Of a stretch of DNA of 64,000 nt, positions 54,554-61,989 are shown in pieces. Within the stretch, counting starts at the first letter, position 1, and every line of letters begins with the position of its first letter. The notes under the pieces were generated by a model that was given only the letters and a program-made list of their open reading frames with translations, was not told where the DNA came from and searched no databases. Source of the stretch: Neobacillus mesonae (lineage in GTDB: Bacteria > Bacillota > Bacilli > Paenibacillales > Paenibacillaceae); the NCBI GenBank assembly GCA_023715865.1, contig JAMBOW010000002.1:62001-126000 (forward strand), in the 5' to 3' direction. Position numbers and translations under genes: made by a program.

Positions 54554-55306
54554 TTACTTTCTTCCTGTAATCGTGAAGTAGTGCGTAGCTTGTCGAGTAT
54601 ATACATCAACAGGATAGTAATAAGAAATATCATTTGTTGTAAATACAGTGTAGTATGCTTTAGCGCTTGCTTGTAAATTTCTTGTTTTACCTTCAGGAAC
54701 ATCGTAGTGAAACAAAAAGTTTGAAACTGCACCGATCGATTTTGGTTTGTAATCTGCTTTATATGTTCCTGTTGCAGAATCGTACACGCCTGCGGTATAT
54801 TTATCAGCATTTGCAACCCCAACACTAGGCGGTATCTCTGTTTTATCTTTTGAGACGCTTGTAAGGTATATTGATGCAGATTGGTTATATTTATCTATGT
54901 TATGTTTAACTCCACCTGATGACTCATTGATTAAAAAGAAAGCTGTATCAATGAGACCACCTAAGTACGGTATCGCTAGTCCGTCAGCTAACCATCCCAA
55001 ACCAGGAATAGCTAATTTAGAGGATTCCTTCGGTAATATATTCGAAGGTGAAATAAAATTATCGACAGGACTTTGCGACTTAAATGTAGTTACAATTTTT
55101 GAGTTTGTTACCTGTGTAGCTCTTATGTCACCTGGCATTTTATAATTACGGCTATACCACTGTTGAACTATGCCTTTACTTGTTTTTATCCTAGCTTTAC
55201 CTGTCAACAATCCATCATAGAGAACAGAACTAGAGACAGCAATTGTAGCAGCGTTGTTCTCTTGTATAGTTCCGTTAGGATTGAAATTCACTTCACCGAT
55301 GATCAT
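54554..55306 (-). CDS. Hypothetical protein, probably N-terminally damaged secreted protein
   Basis: 250 residues, beta-rich, many Ser/Thr/Tyr, no recognised family. The ATG at 55306 lacks a good ribosome site, and the protein starts directly in mature-looking sequence. Reading upstream in the same frame gives a hydrophobic stretch (LSASISLLSFVRA), like the core of a signal peptide, but it is cut by an in-frame TAA 13 codons before the ATG and no start codon lies between. I therefore suspect the original signal peptide was lost by mutation. It could still be expressed in the cytoplasm. Confidence 0.45.
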   Translation of the reverse strand: MIIGEVNFNPNGTIQENNAATIAVSSSVLYDGLLTGKARIKTSKGIVQQWYSRNYKMPGDIRATQVTNSKIVTTFKSQSPVDNFISPSNILPKESSKLAIPGLGWLADGLAIPYLGGLIDTAFFLINESSGGVKHNIDKYNQSASIYLTSVSKDKTEIPPSVGVANADKYTAGVYDSATGTYKADYKPKSIGAVSNFLFHYDVPEGKTRNLQASAKAYYTVFTTNDISYYYPVDVYTRQATHYFTITGRK

Positions 55307-55529
55307 TGCCCGGACAAATGATAATAGTGATATACTGGCGGATAATTATCCAAGGGAAGAAAGTCTTGGAATTATTGCTAATGTGTACTGATGAGTATAG
55401 CAGAGTCATTAAGCATGGTTAACCTTTAAATATTTACAAAATAGGGATATATTTTATTTATATCAAATTAAAGCGTGCTATCATTCAATCAAAATAATAA
55501 AGAAGATGTTAAATAGAAATGCAAATAAA

Positions 55530-55552
55530 GCCCTGTCCATAGGACAGGGCTC
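55530..55552 (-). terminator. Terminator-like hairpin downstream of the decayed amidase gene
   Basis: Perfect 10-bp stem AGCCCTGTCC / GGACAGGGCT with an ATA loop. It lies 16 nt past the last stop of the pseudogene 55568–56067, and has only a weak T-run on the minus strand. Confidence 0.6.
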
Positions 55553-55567
55553 TTTATATGTGCTTAT

Positions 55568-56067
55568 TTATGACTTGTTATTTAATCCTCTTCTTAGCAC
55601 AGCAGCCAGCTCTTCCCGGGTAACTGAAGCTCCTGGTCGGTAACGTCAAAGTATTATTTCTTTGTCATCTGTTCCATACATTCTTAAATGCTGGACTAAC
55701 TTCATTAATATCTCTTTCGTTTACCATATTTTCCGACTCTTTTTTCTTCAAACCGAAGTATATTGCAATTCCTTTAACATGACCGTCTATGATAGCCTGA
55801 ATGAGCTCTGGATGCTTTAAACGTTTTGACATCAATGAATAGATTCTCGGTCAATAATGCCGGCATTTTGCTCTCACGAACCATATGCAAATTCTTGATT
55901 TTTTGTTTCCGATCAATAACCCCAAAGGGCATTAGCTCGGCCATTATTGCTGTGTGTAGCGCTGCCTGAAGCCTGATCGAATTTTGACTCCCTAACTTAA
56001 CCTTCACTACTAGCTCCTTACTTAGCCTGTTCTTGATCCCATTTTGACTCAAAGATCTTAATAGCAT
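55568..56067 (-). pseudogene. Decayed N-acetylmuramoyl-L-alanine amidase (Amidase_3 type)
   Basis: Pieces in three frames together spell the C-terminal half of an Amidase_3 enzyme. Frame 1: SIRLQAALHTAIMAEL, then DRKQKIKNLHMVRESKMP and ALLTENLFID, matching the usual DRG-IK…LRET-MPA-L-E-GFI core. After a frameshift: KRLKHPELIQAIIDGHVKGI. After another shift and a stop: RPGASVTREELAAVL, the typical C-terminal repeat of phage-type Paenibacillus amidases. At least two frameshifts and an in-frame stop, so it cannot make a full enzyme; the N-terminal part is missing. Confidence 0.8.
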
Positions 56068-56388
56068 TTATAAGGATCTTAGGGATAGGTACACACATAC
56101 GACCAAGTTTCTTTACCACTGAAAGCAATTCGTTCGCAAATAGAAGAAGAGTAGAAATCTATCTTCTCCACCACGAACTTCCCTTTTCCCTTCTCATTGT
56201 TAAATAAAAGAACCCTCTAAATAAGAGGACCCAAACAAACATGCGTCAGTTAAATAAATGTTATCAATGTATGACTTTTTCATTATTGCGCTCAATTCAT
56301 CTGCAACTTATAGTCCTTTTCTTGACAAGAAAATTATAAGTTTTTAAACTAAAAAGTAAAATATTTCTATTTCCTAAAGGAGGATATG
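56068..56388. other. Non-coding stretch upstream of the small membrane protein gene
   Basis: AT-rich with no supportable frame. The left end may be the eroded 5' part of the amidase gene. A small CCTCT/AGAGG hairpin is near 56212–56228. Confidence 0.4.
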
Positions 56389-56598
56389 ATGAACTCAACT
56401 AACGAAAAGATTAGCGATGCAGAAGATATTAAAGAAATAAAAAGACGATTAAACCAAATAGAACAACAGATGGAGATCTCAAAGAAGAATAAAAACAAAG
56501 GATCTAAAAAGGTACTAGCTATGATATCAGCCATTTTGATTATTTTTTTATTGTTATTTTTCATAGGGATTTACCAATTTATCAGCGGAGGAAATTAA
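56389..56598 (+). CDS. Small coiled-coil membrane protein
   Basis: 69 residues. A strong AAAGGAGG lies 5 nt before ATG 56389 (another ATG at 56386 is only 2 nt away). A charged helical part (KEIKRRLNQIEQQMEISKK) looks like a short coiled coil, followed by a basic stretch (KNKNKGSKK) and one C-terminal helix (VLAMISAILIIFLLLFFIGI). It has a hairpin terminator. No family recognised; it is the only intact-looking gene in a decayed stretch. Confidence 0.6.
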   Translation: MNSTNEKISDAEDIKEIKRRLNQIEQQMEISKKNKNKGSKKVLAMISAILIIFLLLFFIGIYQFISGGN

Positions 56599-56623
56599 CA
56601 TAATTACACCTATATTATTAAAA

Positions 56624-56657
56624 TAGCTCCTTTCCGCATAGATACCGGAAGGAGCTA
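56624..56657 (+). terminator. Hairpin after the small coiled-coil gene
   Basis: TAGCTCCTTTCCG / CGGAAGGAGCTA with one bulged T. The T-run is weak on both sides, so the orientation is uncertain. Confidence 0.5.
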
Positions 56658-56673
56658 ATTCAACTCATCTTTC

Positions 56674-56846
56674 TTATTCAAAAACAAACTCCACTTTAGT
56701 TCCATCTAGATAATCATCTAACTGATTCCCCACCCAGCTGCCTGCGCCTCGATTATCGGACGGATTTATGTATTCAATACTTGCCCCTGTACCCCTTCAG
56801 CACACATCGCCATGGGCCACTCATCACGATCATAGAGGTAACTCAT
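56674..56846 (-). pseudogene. Remnant of a NucA/NucB-type secreted DNase
   Basis: Two minus-strand frames together read [14 protein letters not shown], then after a frameshift [20 protein letters not shown] and [15 protein letters not shown] before a TAA. The DRDE(W/Y)P…EGG…(S)[13 protein letters not shown] pattern is the signature of the NucA/NucB sporulation-nuclease family. The catalytic DRDE…N core is there, but the frame is broken and the N-terminal part with the signal peptide is missing. Confidence 0.8.
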
Positions 56847-56971
56847 CAAAATAAATGAAGTGTTTTATCGAAATAATTCGATAACTCCAATACTTGCGGA
56901 TGTGCTACATATTCTACATGAAGCCGAACAAACGTTTTTAAATGTCTCAACCCCAATTGGAGGTACATAAA

Positions 56972-57340
56972 ATGAATACTAACCATTTATATTCACTCGT
57001 TCTTGAAAATCTTGCTGCATCATCCGAGGTAACTCATTAACATTATGCTAACAAACTTGCTGCGAGACGGATGGCAGATGTACGTCATGACATATTGCAT
57101 GGTTTAGATGACTTTTTGCTGATTGAAGTTCCAAGGCTTTTGGTGATTGCCATATTCCGGGTGCTATCAATTTGCCCTCAAATCAGATAAACCACGAACC
57201 AACAAGTGCTTTAGAGTAAAAGCAAGTAATTATAGTATTTTTTTCAAGTCCTGCTTGTAACGCGGGCACCAAGGCTGCTGCACGCTTATCAGGGTTGGGC
57301 TTCAAAGTTAAAGAAATGATCGAGGAATTGAATATTCTGT
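56972..57340 (+). pseudogene. Decayed rhodanese-domain protein
   Basis: It starts like a gene (GGAGG, then ATG 56972, MNTNHLYSLVLENLAASSEV), but runs into TAA. In shifting frames it continues HYANKLAARRMADVRHDI, HIPGAINLPSNQINHE, then after another stop KQVIIVFFSSPACNAG and AARLSGLGFKVKEMI. HIPGAIN-P and the active-site loop C(N/x)AGT…AA-L---GF-V are rhodanese hallmarks. At least two stops and a frameshift. Confidence 0.8.
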
Positions 57341-57462
57341 GCAGCTGTTTATTCAGCACCCCTGGGTCTTCTACTCAACCAACCATGTTGTGATCTTTTC
57401 TTTCATACTTTTAAATATAATTACGCTACATGTAGATTTATCTGGTGCAGCAAAAAATATAA

Positions 57463-57514
57463 AAAAGCCTTGGAAACAAACTGTATTTCAACAGTTTATC
57501 TCCAAGGCTTTTCT
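57463..57514. terminator. Bidirectional hairpin between the pseudogenes and the sulfatase gene
   Basis: AAAAGCCTTGGA…AAACTGT pairs with ACAGTTT…TCCAAGGCTTTT; A- and T-runs flank both ends. The sequence from here to 57657 holds no gene I can support. Confidence 0.75.
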
Positions 57515-57657
57515 CTCTCCGACACAGCCTTTAGGCTGTAAGTTTTCTCTCGTGCCACGATGGAGAGCCTAAAATATAGTCGCTGCAGGTCGGGCTTTCA
57601 ATCATTCTAGGACTCCCCCAACAGCGCTAAGCTTGTTCCAATTCGCTTATCAGCAAC

Positions 57658-59166
57658 TTAAGCATGCCAAATGCGCGGCATCGGCATAGCCTCTTTGCCA
57701 AGCTCCGCCCAAGCGTATTTGAGCAGTAGCTCTGTTTTTAATTTGGCGTAATTCGGATCATCCCACAGATTGTTTAACTCAGCGGGGTCCGCCTGCAGAT
57801 CGAACAATTCGCCATAAGCTTGGCGATAGTATACAGTTAGCTTGTAACGGACATCGACATATGTTTTTTGATGAATTGTCGTCGGTTCATGACGGAATTC
57901 GCAGAGTGCATGGTCGCGAGCCTCGGATTGAATACCTAGCCAAACCTTGCTCTGATCGACACCCGTCATAGCTTGCGGCATCGGAATGCCGCATAACGAC
58001 AAGAGCGTAGGCGCAAGATCAACTAGCGATTGAATTGCTGAACTTTGCACCCCTGCGGGCACTTTTCCCGGATAACGAATTAGAAAGGGCAGTCTGATCA
58101 AATCTTCGTAATGAAAACCTCCTTTATGCTGGAGCCCGTGCTGTCCGAAAAAGTGGCCATGATCAGTCGTAAATACGACAATCGTATTGTCGGACAGCCC
58201 CAGCTCCTCCAACTTGTCGAGAATTTTGCCAATATATTTGTCCATGAGACTAATCATGCCGAAGTAAGTGGCAACTAGCCGTTTGCGTTCATCTTCAGGA
58301 ACAAAATGAGAATGGTAGCCGTGAATTTCGTGCCCGGTTTCCCATAAATAAGAGAAGTCAGGATTCTTGTCTTGTGTCAACCGAAAATGAGGAGGATTGC
58401 GGTCATGCTCACCGGCGACAACGCTTGGAATGGTTAACTTCTCCGGATCATACACCGTATCCCATGGCTCGGGAACCAAATAATCGGGATGTGGGTCGAA
58501 GAAGCTAGACCATAAAAAGAAAGGCTGTTCCTGTTCCTCGTAATGTTCAAGCATTGCATTCGTACGCTCAGATATCCAGCTGTTATAGTGATACTCTTCA
58601 GGTATCGGCCATTTGTGCGTTATGGATGGATCCATTGTTCCGGTCGGAGACAGAAAATAATCCCGCCAATTCGTACAGCCTTTCTCCTCCAGCCATAATG
58701 CGTAATGCTGTCCAACATGAGCTTCATTCGTATGGTTTCGCGCCAGCTCCACATGATCAAAACCATAATACGGACCATGGTAAGATTTCCAAAAGTCCAA
58801 ATCCTGTAATATCGGATATGATTCGAGAGAAGGATATTCTTCGGTCCCTTTTAGAGGCTGAAAATGCGCCTTGCCTATAAGAGCCGTCCCGTAGCCGTTT
58901 GACAGAAAGTCTTCTCCTACGGTGTGGCGGTCCTCCAGCAGCTTTGTCCCAAGCGTCCAAGCACCATGCTGGCTAGGATATTTTCCCGTAATGATCGAGG
59001 ATCTGCTCGGTGTACAGACTGGGCTCGGGCAATAGGCTCGGCTAAAAGTCGTCCCCTCCCGGACCAAGCGGTCAAGATTGGGCGTCTGTATTTCGGAATT
59101 GAACGCACCAATCGTATTCCAGTGCTGTTGATCGCTCGTGATTAACAATATATTCGGTTTATCCAT
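57658..59166 (-). CDS. Sulfatase (Cys-type, formylglycine-dependent)
   Basis: 502 residues, type I sulfatase. The N-terminal metal site is PNILLITSDQQ. The sulfatase signature CTPSRSSIITGKYPSQHG starts at Cys51 (C-x-P-S-R), the residue turned into formylglycine. The second metal site FTTDHGHFFGQHGL and the C-terminal subdomain (YKLTVYYRQAYGELFDLQADPAE) are in place. No signal peptide, so it is cytoplasmic: it would act on imported sulfated saccharides. Cys-type enzymes need a formylglycine-generating enzyme or a radical-SAM anSME encoded elsewhere; neither is in this window. 32 nt downstream of the glycoside-hydrolase remnant in the lpl locus. ATG 59166 after AGGGAGG. Confidence 0.92.
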   Translation of the reverse strand: MDKPNILLITSDQQHWNTIGAFNSEIQTPNLDRLVREGTTFSRAYCPSPVCTPSRSSIITGKYPSQHGAWTLGTKLLEDRHTVGEDFLSNGYGTALIGKAHFQPLKGTEEYPSLESYPILQDLDFWKSYHGPYYGFDHVELARNHTNEAHVGQHYALWLEEKGCTNWRDYFLSPTGTMDPSITHKWPIPEEYHYNSWISERTNAMLEHYEEQEQPFFLWSSFFDPHPDYLVPEPWDTVYDPEKLTIPSVVAGEHDRNPPHFRLTQDKNPDFSYLWETGHEIHGYHSHFVPEDERKRLVATYFGMISLMDKYIGKILDKLEELGLSDNTIVVFTTDHGHFFGQHGLQHKGGFHYEDLIRLPFLIRYPGKVPAGVQSSAIQSLVDLAPTLLSLCGIPMPQAMTGVDQSKVWLGIQSEARDHALCEFRHEPTTIHQKTYVDVRYKLTVYYRQAYGELFDLQADPAELNNLWDDPNYAKLKTELLLKYAWAELGKEAMPMPRIWHA

Positions 59167-59198
59167 GCGGCGCCTCCCTAATGCATCGATGCTTCAGA

Positions 59199-59656
59199 TC
59201 ATGCCAAATTGATATCTTTAATTTTGGAAAGCGGAACTTTGGGAATTCGGTTTTCTGTGAGAAGGCCATTCACTTCCTGCTGTACATCGGTTACCTGGGT
59301 ATAACAATAACCGCATATGTAATCCAAGCTCTTGATCGCTCGGGTTAATCCTTCGAACCGTTCAAGAAATTCTTCTTCTGTAAAAACCGACTTGCCGTAG
59401 CCCCATCCCTTCTCTGCTTGGAAAGCAATCCCTCCGTACTCACTTATGATGATGGGCTGTCCGCGGTATTCGTACCCCTCCGCAAAGGCAAACTTCCATT
59501 GATTGCTCGTCGTTTCTTTATTTACGATCGCATCTTTGTTCGTATAACGCTTCAAGAAACCATCACCTGTTTCAACGTAATTATGTAAGGTCAAAATATC
59601 CGAAACGGTATGCTCCCAACCGTCGTTTACAATGACAGGACGGTTGCCTAACCTTT
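59199..59656 (-). pseudogene. C-terminal fragment of a GH2 (beta-galactosidase/glucuronidase-like) enzyme
   Basis: From the junction near 59656 the minus strand reads GNRPVIVNDGWEHT, then LTLHNYVETGDGFLKRY…, GQPIIISEYGGIAFQ and GYCYTQVTDVQQEVNGL, ending at a stop at 59199. The EYGG glutamate and the CYTQ-D-Q-E-NGL end are typical of the last part of a GH2 TIM barrel. About 150 residues remain of an enzyme normally about 600 or longer; the first catalytic half is gone. An internal ATG (59594) could start a 131-residue product with no activity expected. Confidence 0.85.
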
Positions 59657-60043
59657 CCTCGGATCGCCCGGTCTACTGCTTCGAGGAGCAAGTAGCGAAG
59701 CTCTACCCGAAGCACGCGCCACCAGTTTGACCGAATACTCCAACGGTCCTTTCAATGCAGCGTCACTCCATATGCGAATGCGTTGAACCCGGCCCGAATG
59801 CCCGGGAGCCGGCGATTCCAGTCCATACTTCGTAGTTCGGCCGTTCGTGAATGCGCTCCAGCTTCCCGATACACCGGCCTTTGTCTCGGCCTCACTTTCG
59901 AAATCCATGTCCTTCAAGGGATAGGCGAGCATGGCATCCATGTGATCCCTTATATCCTCAACAAAATGTCCGAATAGGTAAGGAGAGATCTTATGCTTAC
60001 TCCTATCATTGAAGTTGACTGTTATCGTTGCGTTCGATTCCAA
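59648..60043 (-). pseudogene. N-terminal fragment of a GH51 alpha-L-arabinofuranosidase
   Basis: About 131 residues. TTG 60043 lies 7 nt after GGAGG and gives ESNATITVNFNDRSKHKISP followed by LFGHFVEDIRDHMDAML, the start of GH51 enzymes. It continues to GPLEYSVKLVARASG and then runs into unrelated sequence (ASLLAPRSSRPGD) to a TAG at 59648. The catalytic barrel is missing. The break coincides with the start of the GH2 remnant, so one deletion removed the end of the GH51 gene, anything between, and the start of the GH2 gene. Confidence 0.8.
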
Positions 60044-60076
60044 CCTGAAACCTCCATTCAAAATTACCGTTTTCCC

Positions 60077-60970
60077 CTAGCCTTTGATCGATCCGATCAT
60101 TACGCCTTTGACAAAATGCCGCTGTACAAAAGGATACATGACCCACACTGGCAGGCTGGAGACAATAATGATCGCATACTTAATGCTCTCTGCTAGCAAA
60201 ATCTTATCCTCCAGTCCGACGTTGCTGTCGATGGCGTCAGATTGGCTGATCATTAATATTTCTCGCAAGATCAGTTGAAGCGGATATAGCTCTTCGTCTC
60301 GTATGTAGATAAGCGCATTAAAAAACGAGTTCCAGTGTCCTACCGCGTAGAACAACACCATTACTGCCAGAATCGGCTTGGACAGCGGCAAAATAATGCT
60401 TAGCAGCAGCCGCCAATTCGAGCATCCATCTATTTGGGCAGCTTCCTGCATCTCCCATGGAATGCTGGACTGGAAATACGTCCTCATTACAATCAGATTA
60501 TACGTAGAAATCGCCCCAGGAACGATTAACGACCACATTGTATTGACCATCCCCAAATCTTTGACGAGAAGGTAGGTGGGAATTAGTCCTCCTCCGAAAA
60601 AAAGAGTAAGCGTTATAATCAGCATCAACGTTTTGCGCCCCGGAAGGTCATGTCTCGACAGCGGATACGCCGCAAGCACCGTCATGACAATGTTGATTGC
60701 TGTACCGACAGCAGCGTAAACGATTGTATTGCGGTATCCAGTCCATATTCTTTCATCATGCAAAATGTTCGCGTAAGCATCAAACGTTAAACCCTTGGGC
60801 AGCAGCCACATCTCCCCATTCAGTATCCGCGCCGGATCGCTGACTGAAGCACTGACCACAAACAGCAGCGGATACAGCACGATCACAATAATAACCGCCG
60901 TAAGCACATAGACCATTGCATTAAACAGCCTCTCCTCTGGAACACGTTTCATCGCAGCTTGTTTGGACAC
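60077..60970 (-). CDS. Carbohydrate ABC transporter permease (LplC/UgpE type)
   Basis: 297 residues with six helices. Family features: VLYPLLFVVSASVSDPARIL after TM1, YPLSRHDLPGRKTLM, and the EAA loop EMQEAAQIDGCSNWRLLLSIILPLSKP. GTG 60970 follows GGTGAGGGGG. It lies 13 nt after the partner permease gene. The LplABC class (no ATPase gene in the operon; it shares MsmX-type ATPases) imports oligosaccharides in Paenibacillus. It precedes the damaged GH51 gene by 33 nt. Confidence 0.92.
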   Translation of the reverse strand: MSKQAAMKRVPEERLFNAMVYVLTAVIIVIVLYPLLFVVSASVSDPARILNGEMWLLPKGLTFDAYANILHDERIWTGYRNTIVYAAVGTAINIVMTVLAAYPLSRHDLPGRKTLMLIITLTLFFGGGLIPTYLLVKDLGMVNTMWSLIVPGAISTYNLIVMRTYFQSSIPWEMQEAAQIDGCSNWRLLLSIILPLSKPILAVMVLFYAVGHWNSFFNALIYIRDEELYPLQLILREILMISQSDAIDSNVGLEDKILLAESIKYAIIIVSSLPVWVMYPFVQRHFVKGVMIGSIKG

Positions 60971-60983
60971 ATATGCTTCCCCC

Positions 60984-61934
60984 TCACCATAGACTTGTCT
61001 CTGCCGTTTTACGCGCGAAACGATTCACAAGCAGCAATAGGGCCAAGTTAATCACTGAGTTAAACAATCCGATTGCGGCTGTATAACCGTACTCCCCCTT
61101 AAGGATGCCAGTTGTGTACACAAATGTAGAAATGACGTCGCTTGATTCAAGATTCAAATTGTTCTGCATCAGCAGAATTTTCTCGAACCCGATGTTCATA
61201 AAATGACCGATATCCAATATAAGCAGAATGACGATGACCGGAACGATACCGGGCAAAGAGACATGCCAAATACGCCGGAGCCGGGACGCTCCATCCATCT
61301 TAGCTGCTTCATATAAATCCGGATTAACACTGCTGAGAGCAGCTATATAGATAATCGACTGCCACCCCATATTTTGCCAAATGTTCGAGCTGATGAAGAT
61401 CGTCTTGAACCATCCCGCTTCTTCCATAAAGCGGATCGGCGTGCCGCCGAATGCCTCGATTAAATGGTTAATTGGACCACTTGTCGGATCAAGGAACAAA
61501 GTGAGCATGCCTACGATGACAACGACCGAAATGAAATGCGGGATATAGGTAATGTTTTGTAGCCATTTGCTAAAAGATTTATTCGGGATTTCATGAATAA
61601 GGAGTGCCAGCAATATAGGGATAGGAAACGCTATCAGCAGTGAGAACAAATTGATGGAAACCGTGTTCCAGAGGAGCCTCCCGAAGTAATAGGAATTGAA
61701 AAATCGTTCGAAATGCTCGAAGCCCACCCATTCGCTGCCGATAATTCCTCTTGCCGGATTGAAATTTTTGAACGCGATTTGCAGCCCGTATAATGGGCCA
61801 TAGTGAAAGATCAGATACCAGATTATCGGCAAAAGCAGCATCAAATATAGATCATAACGTCGAGCCATTTTCCGTAACAGCCGAATGGTGCGGCCTGAAT
61901 GGCTAGCACCGTATCGCGGATTGGACTGAGTCAT
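60984..61934 (-). CDS. Carbohydrate ABC transporter permease (LplB/UgpA type)
   Basis: 316 residues with six helices. LplB hallmarks: YDLYLMLLLPIIWYLIFHYGPLYG, GIIGSEWVGFEHFERFF and the EAA loop LYEAAKMDGASRLRRIWHVSLPGI. It pairs with the LplC-type permease next to it. It starts 55 nt after the binding-protein stop. Confidence 0.92.
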   Translation of the reverse strand: MTQSNPRYGASHSGRTIRLLRKMARRYDLYLMLLLPIIWYLIFHYGPLYGLQIAFKNFNPARGIIGSEWVGFEHFERFFNSYYFGRLLWNTVSINLFSLLIAFPIPILLALLIHEIPNKSFSKWLQNITYIPHFISVVVIVGMLTLFLDPTSGPINHLIEAFGGTPIRFMEEAGWFKTIFISSNIWQNMGWQSIIYIAALSSVNPDLYEAAKMDGASRLRRIWHVSLPGIVPVIVILLILDIGHFMNIGFEKILLMQNNLNLESSDVISTFVYTTGILKGEYGYTAAIGLFNSVINLALLLLVNRFARKTAETSLW

Positions 61935-61989
61935 CTTCTCGGTCTCCTCCCTTCATCCCGATAGTGATTTTTTTCATATAATTACATCA

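Noticed and set aside
57339..57572. Plus-strand frame of 77 codons after the rhodanese remnant
   Set aside because: It overlaps the bidirectional terminator and has no ribosome site; its start is the frameshifted end of the pseudogene.
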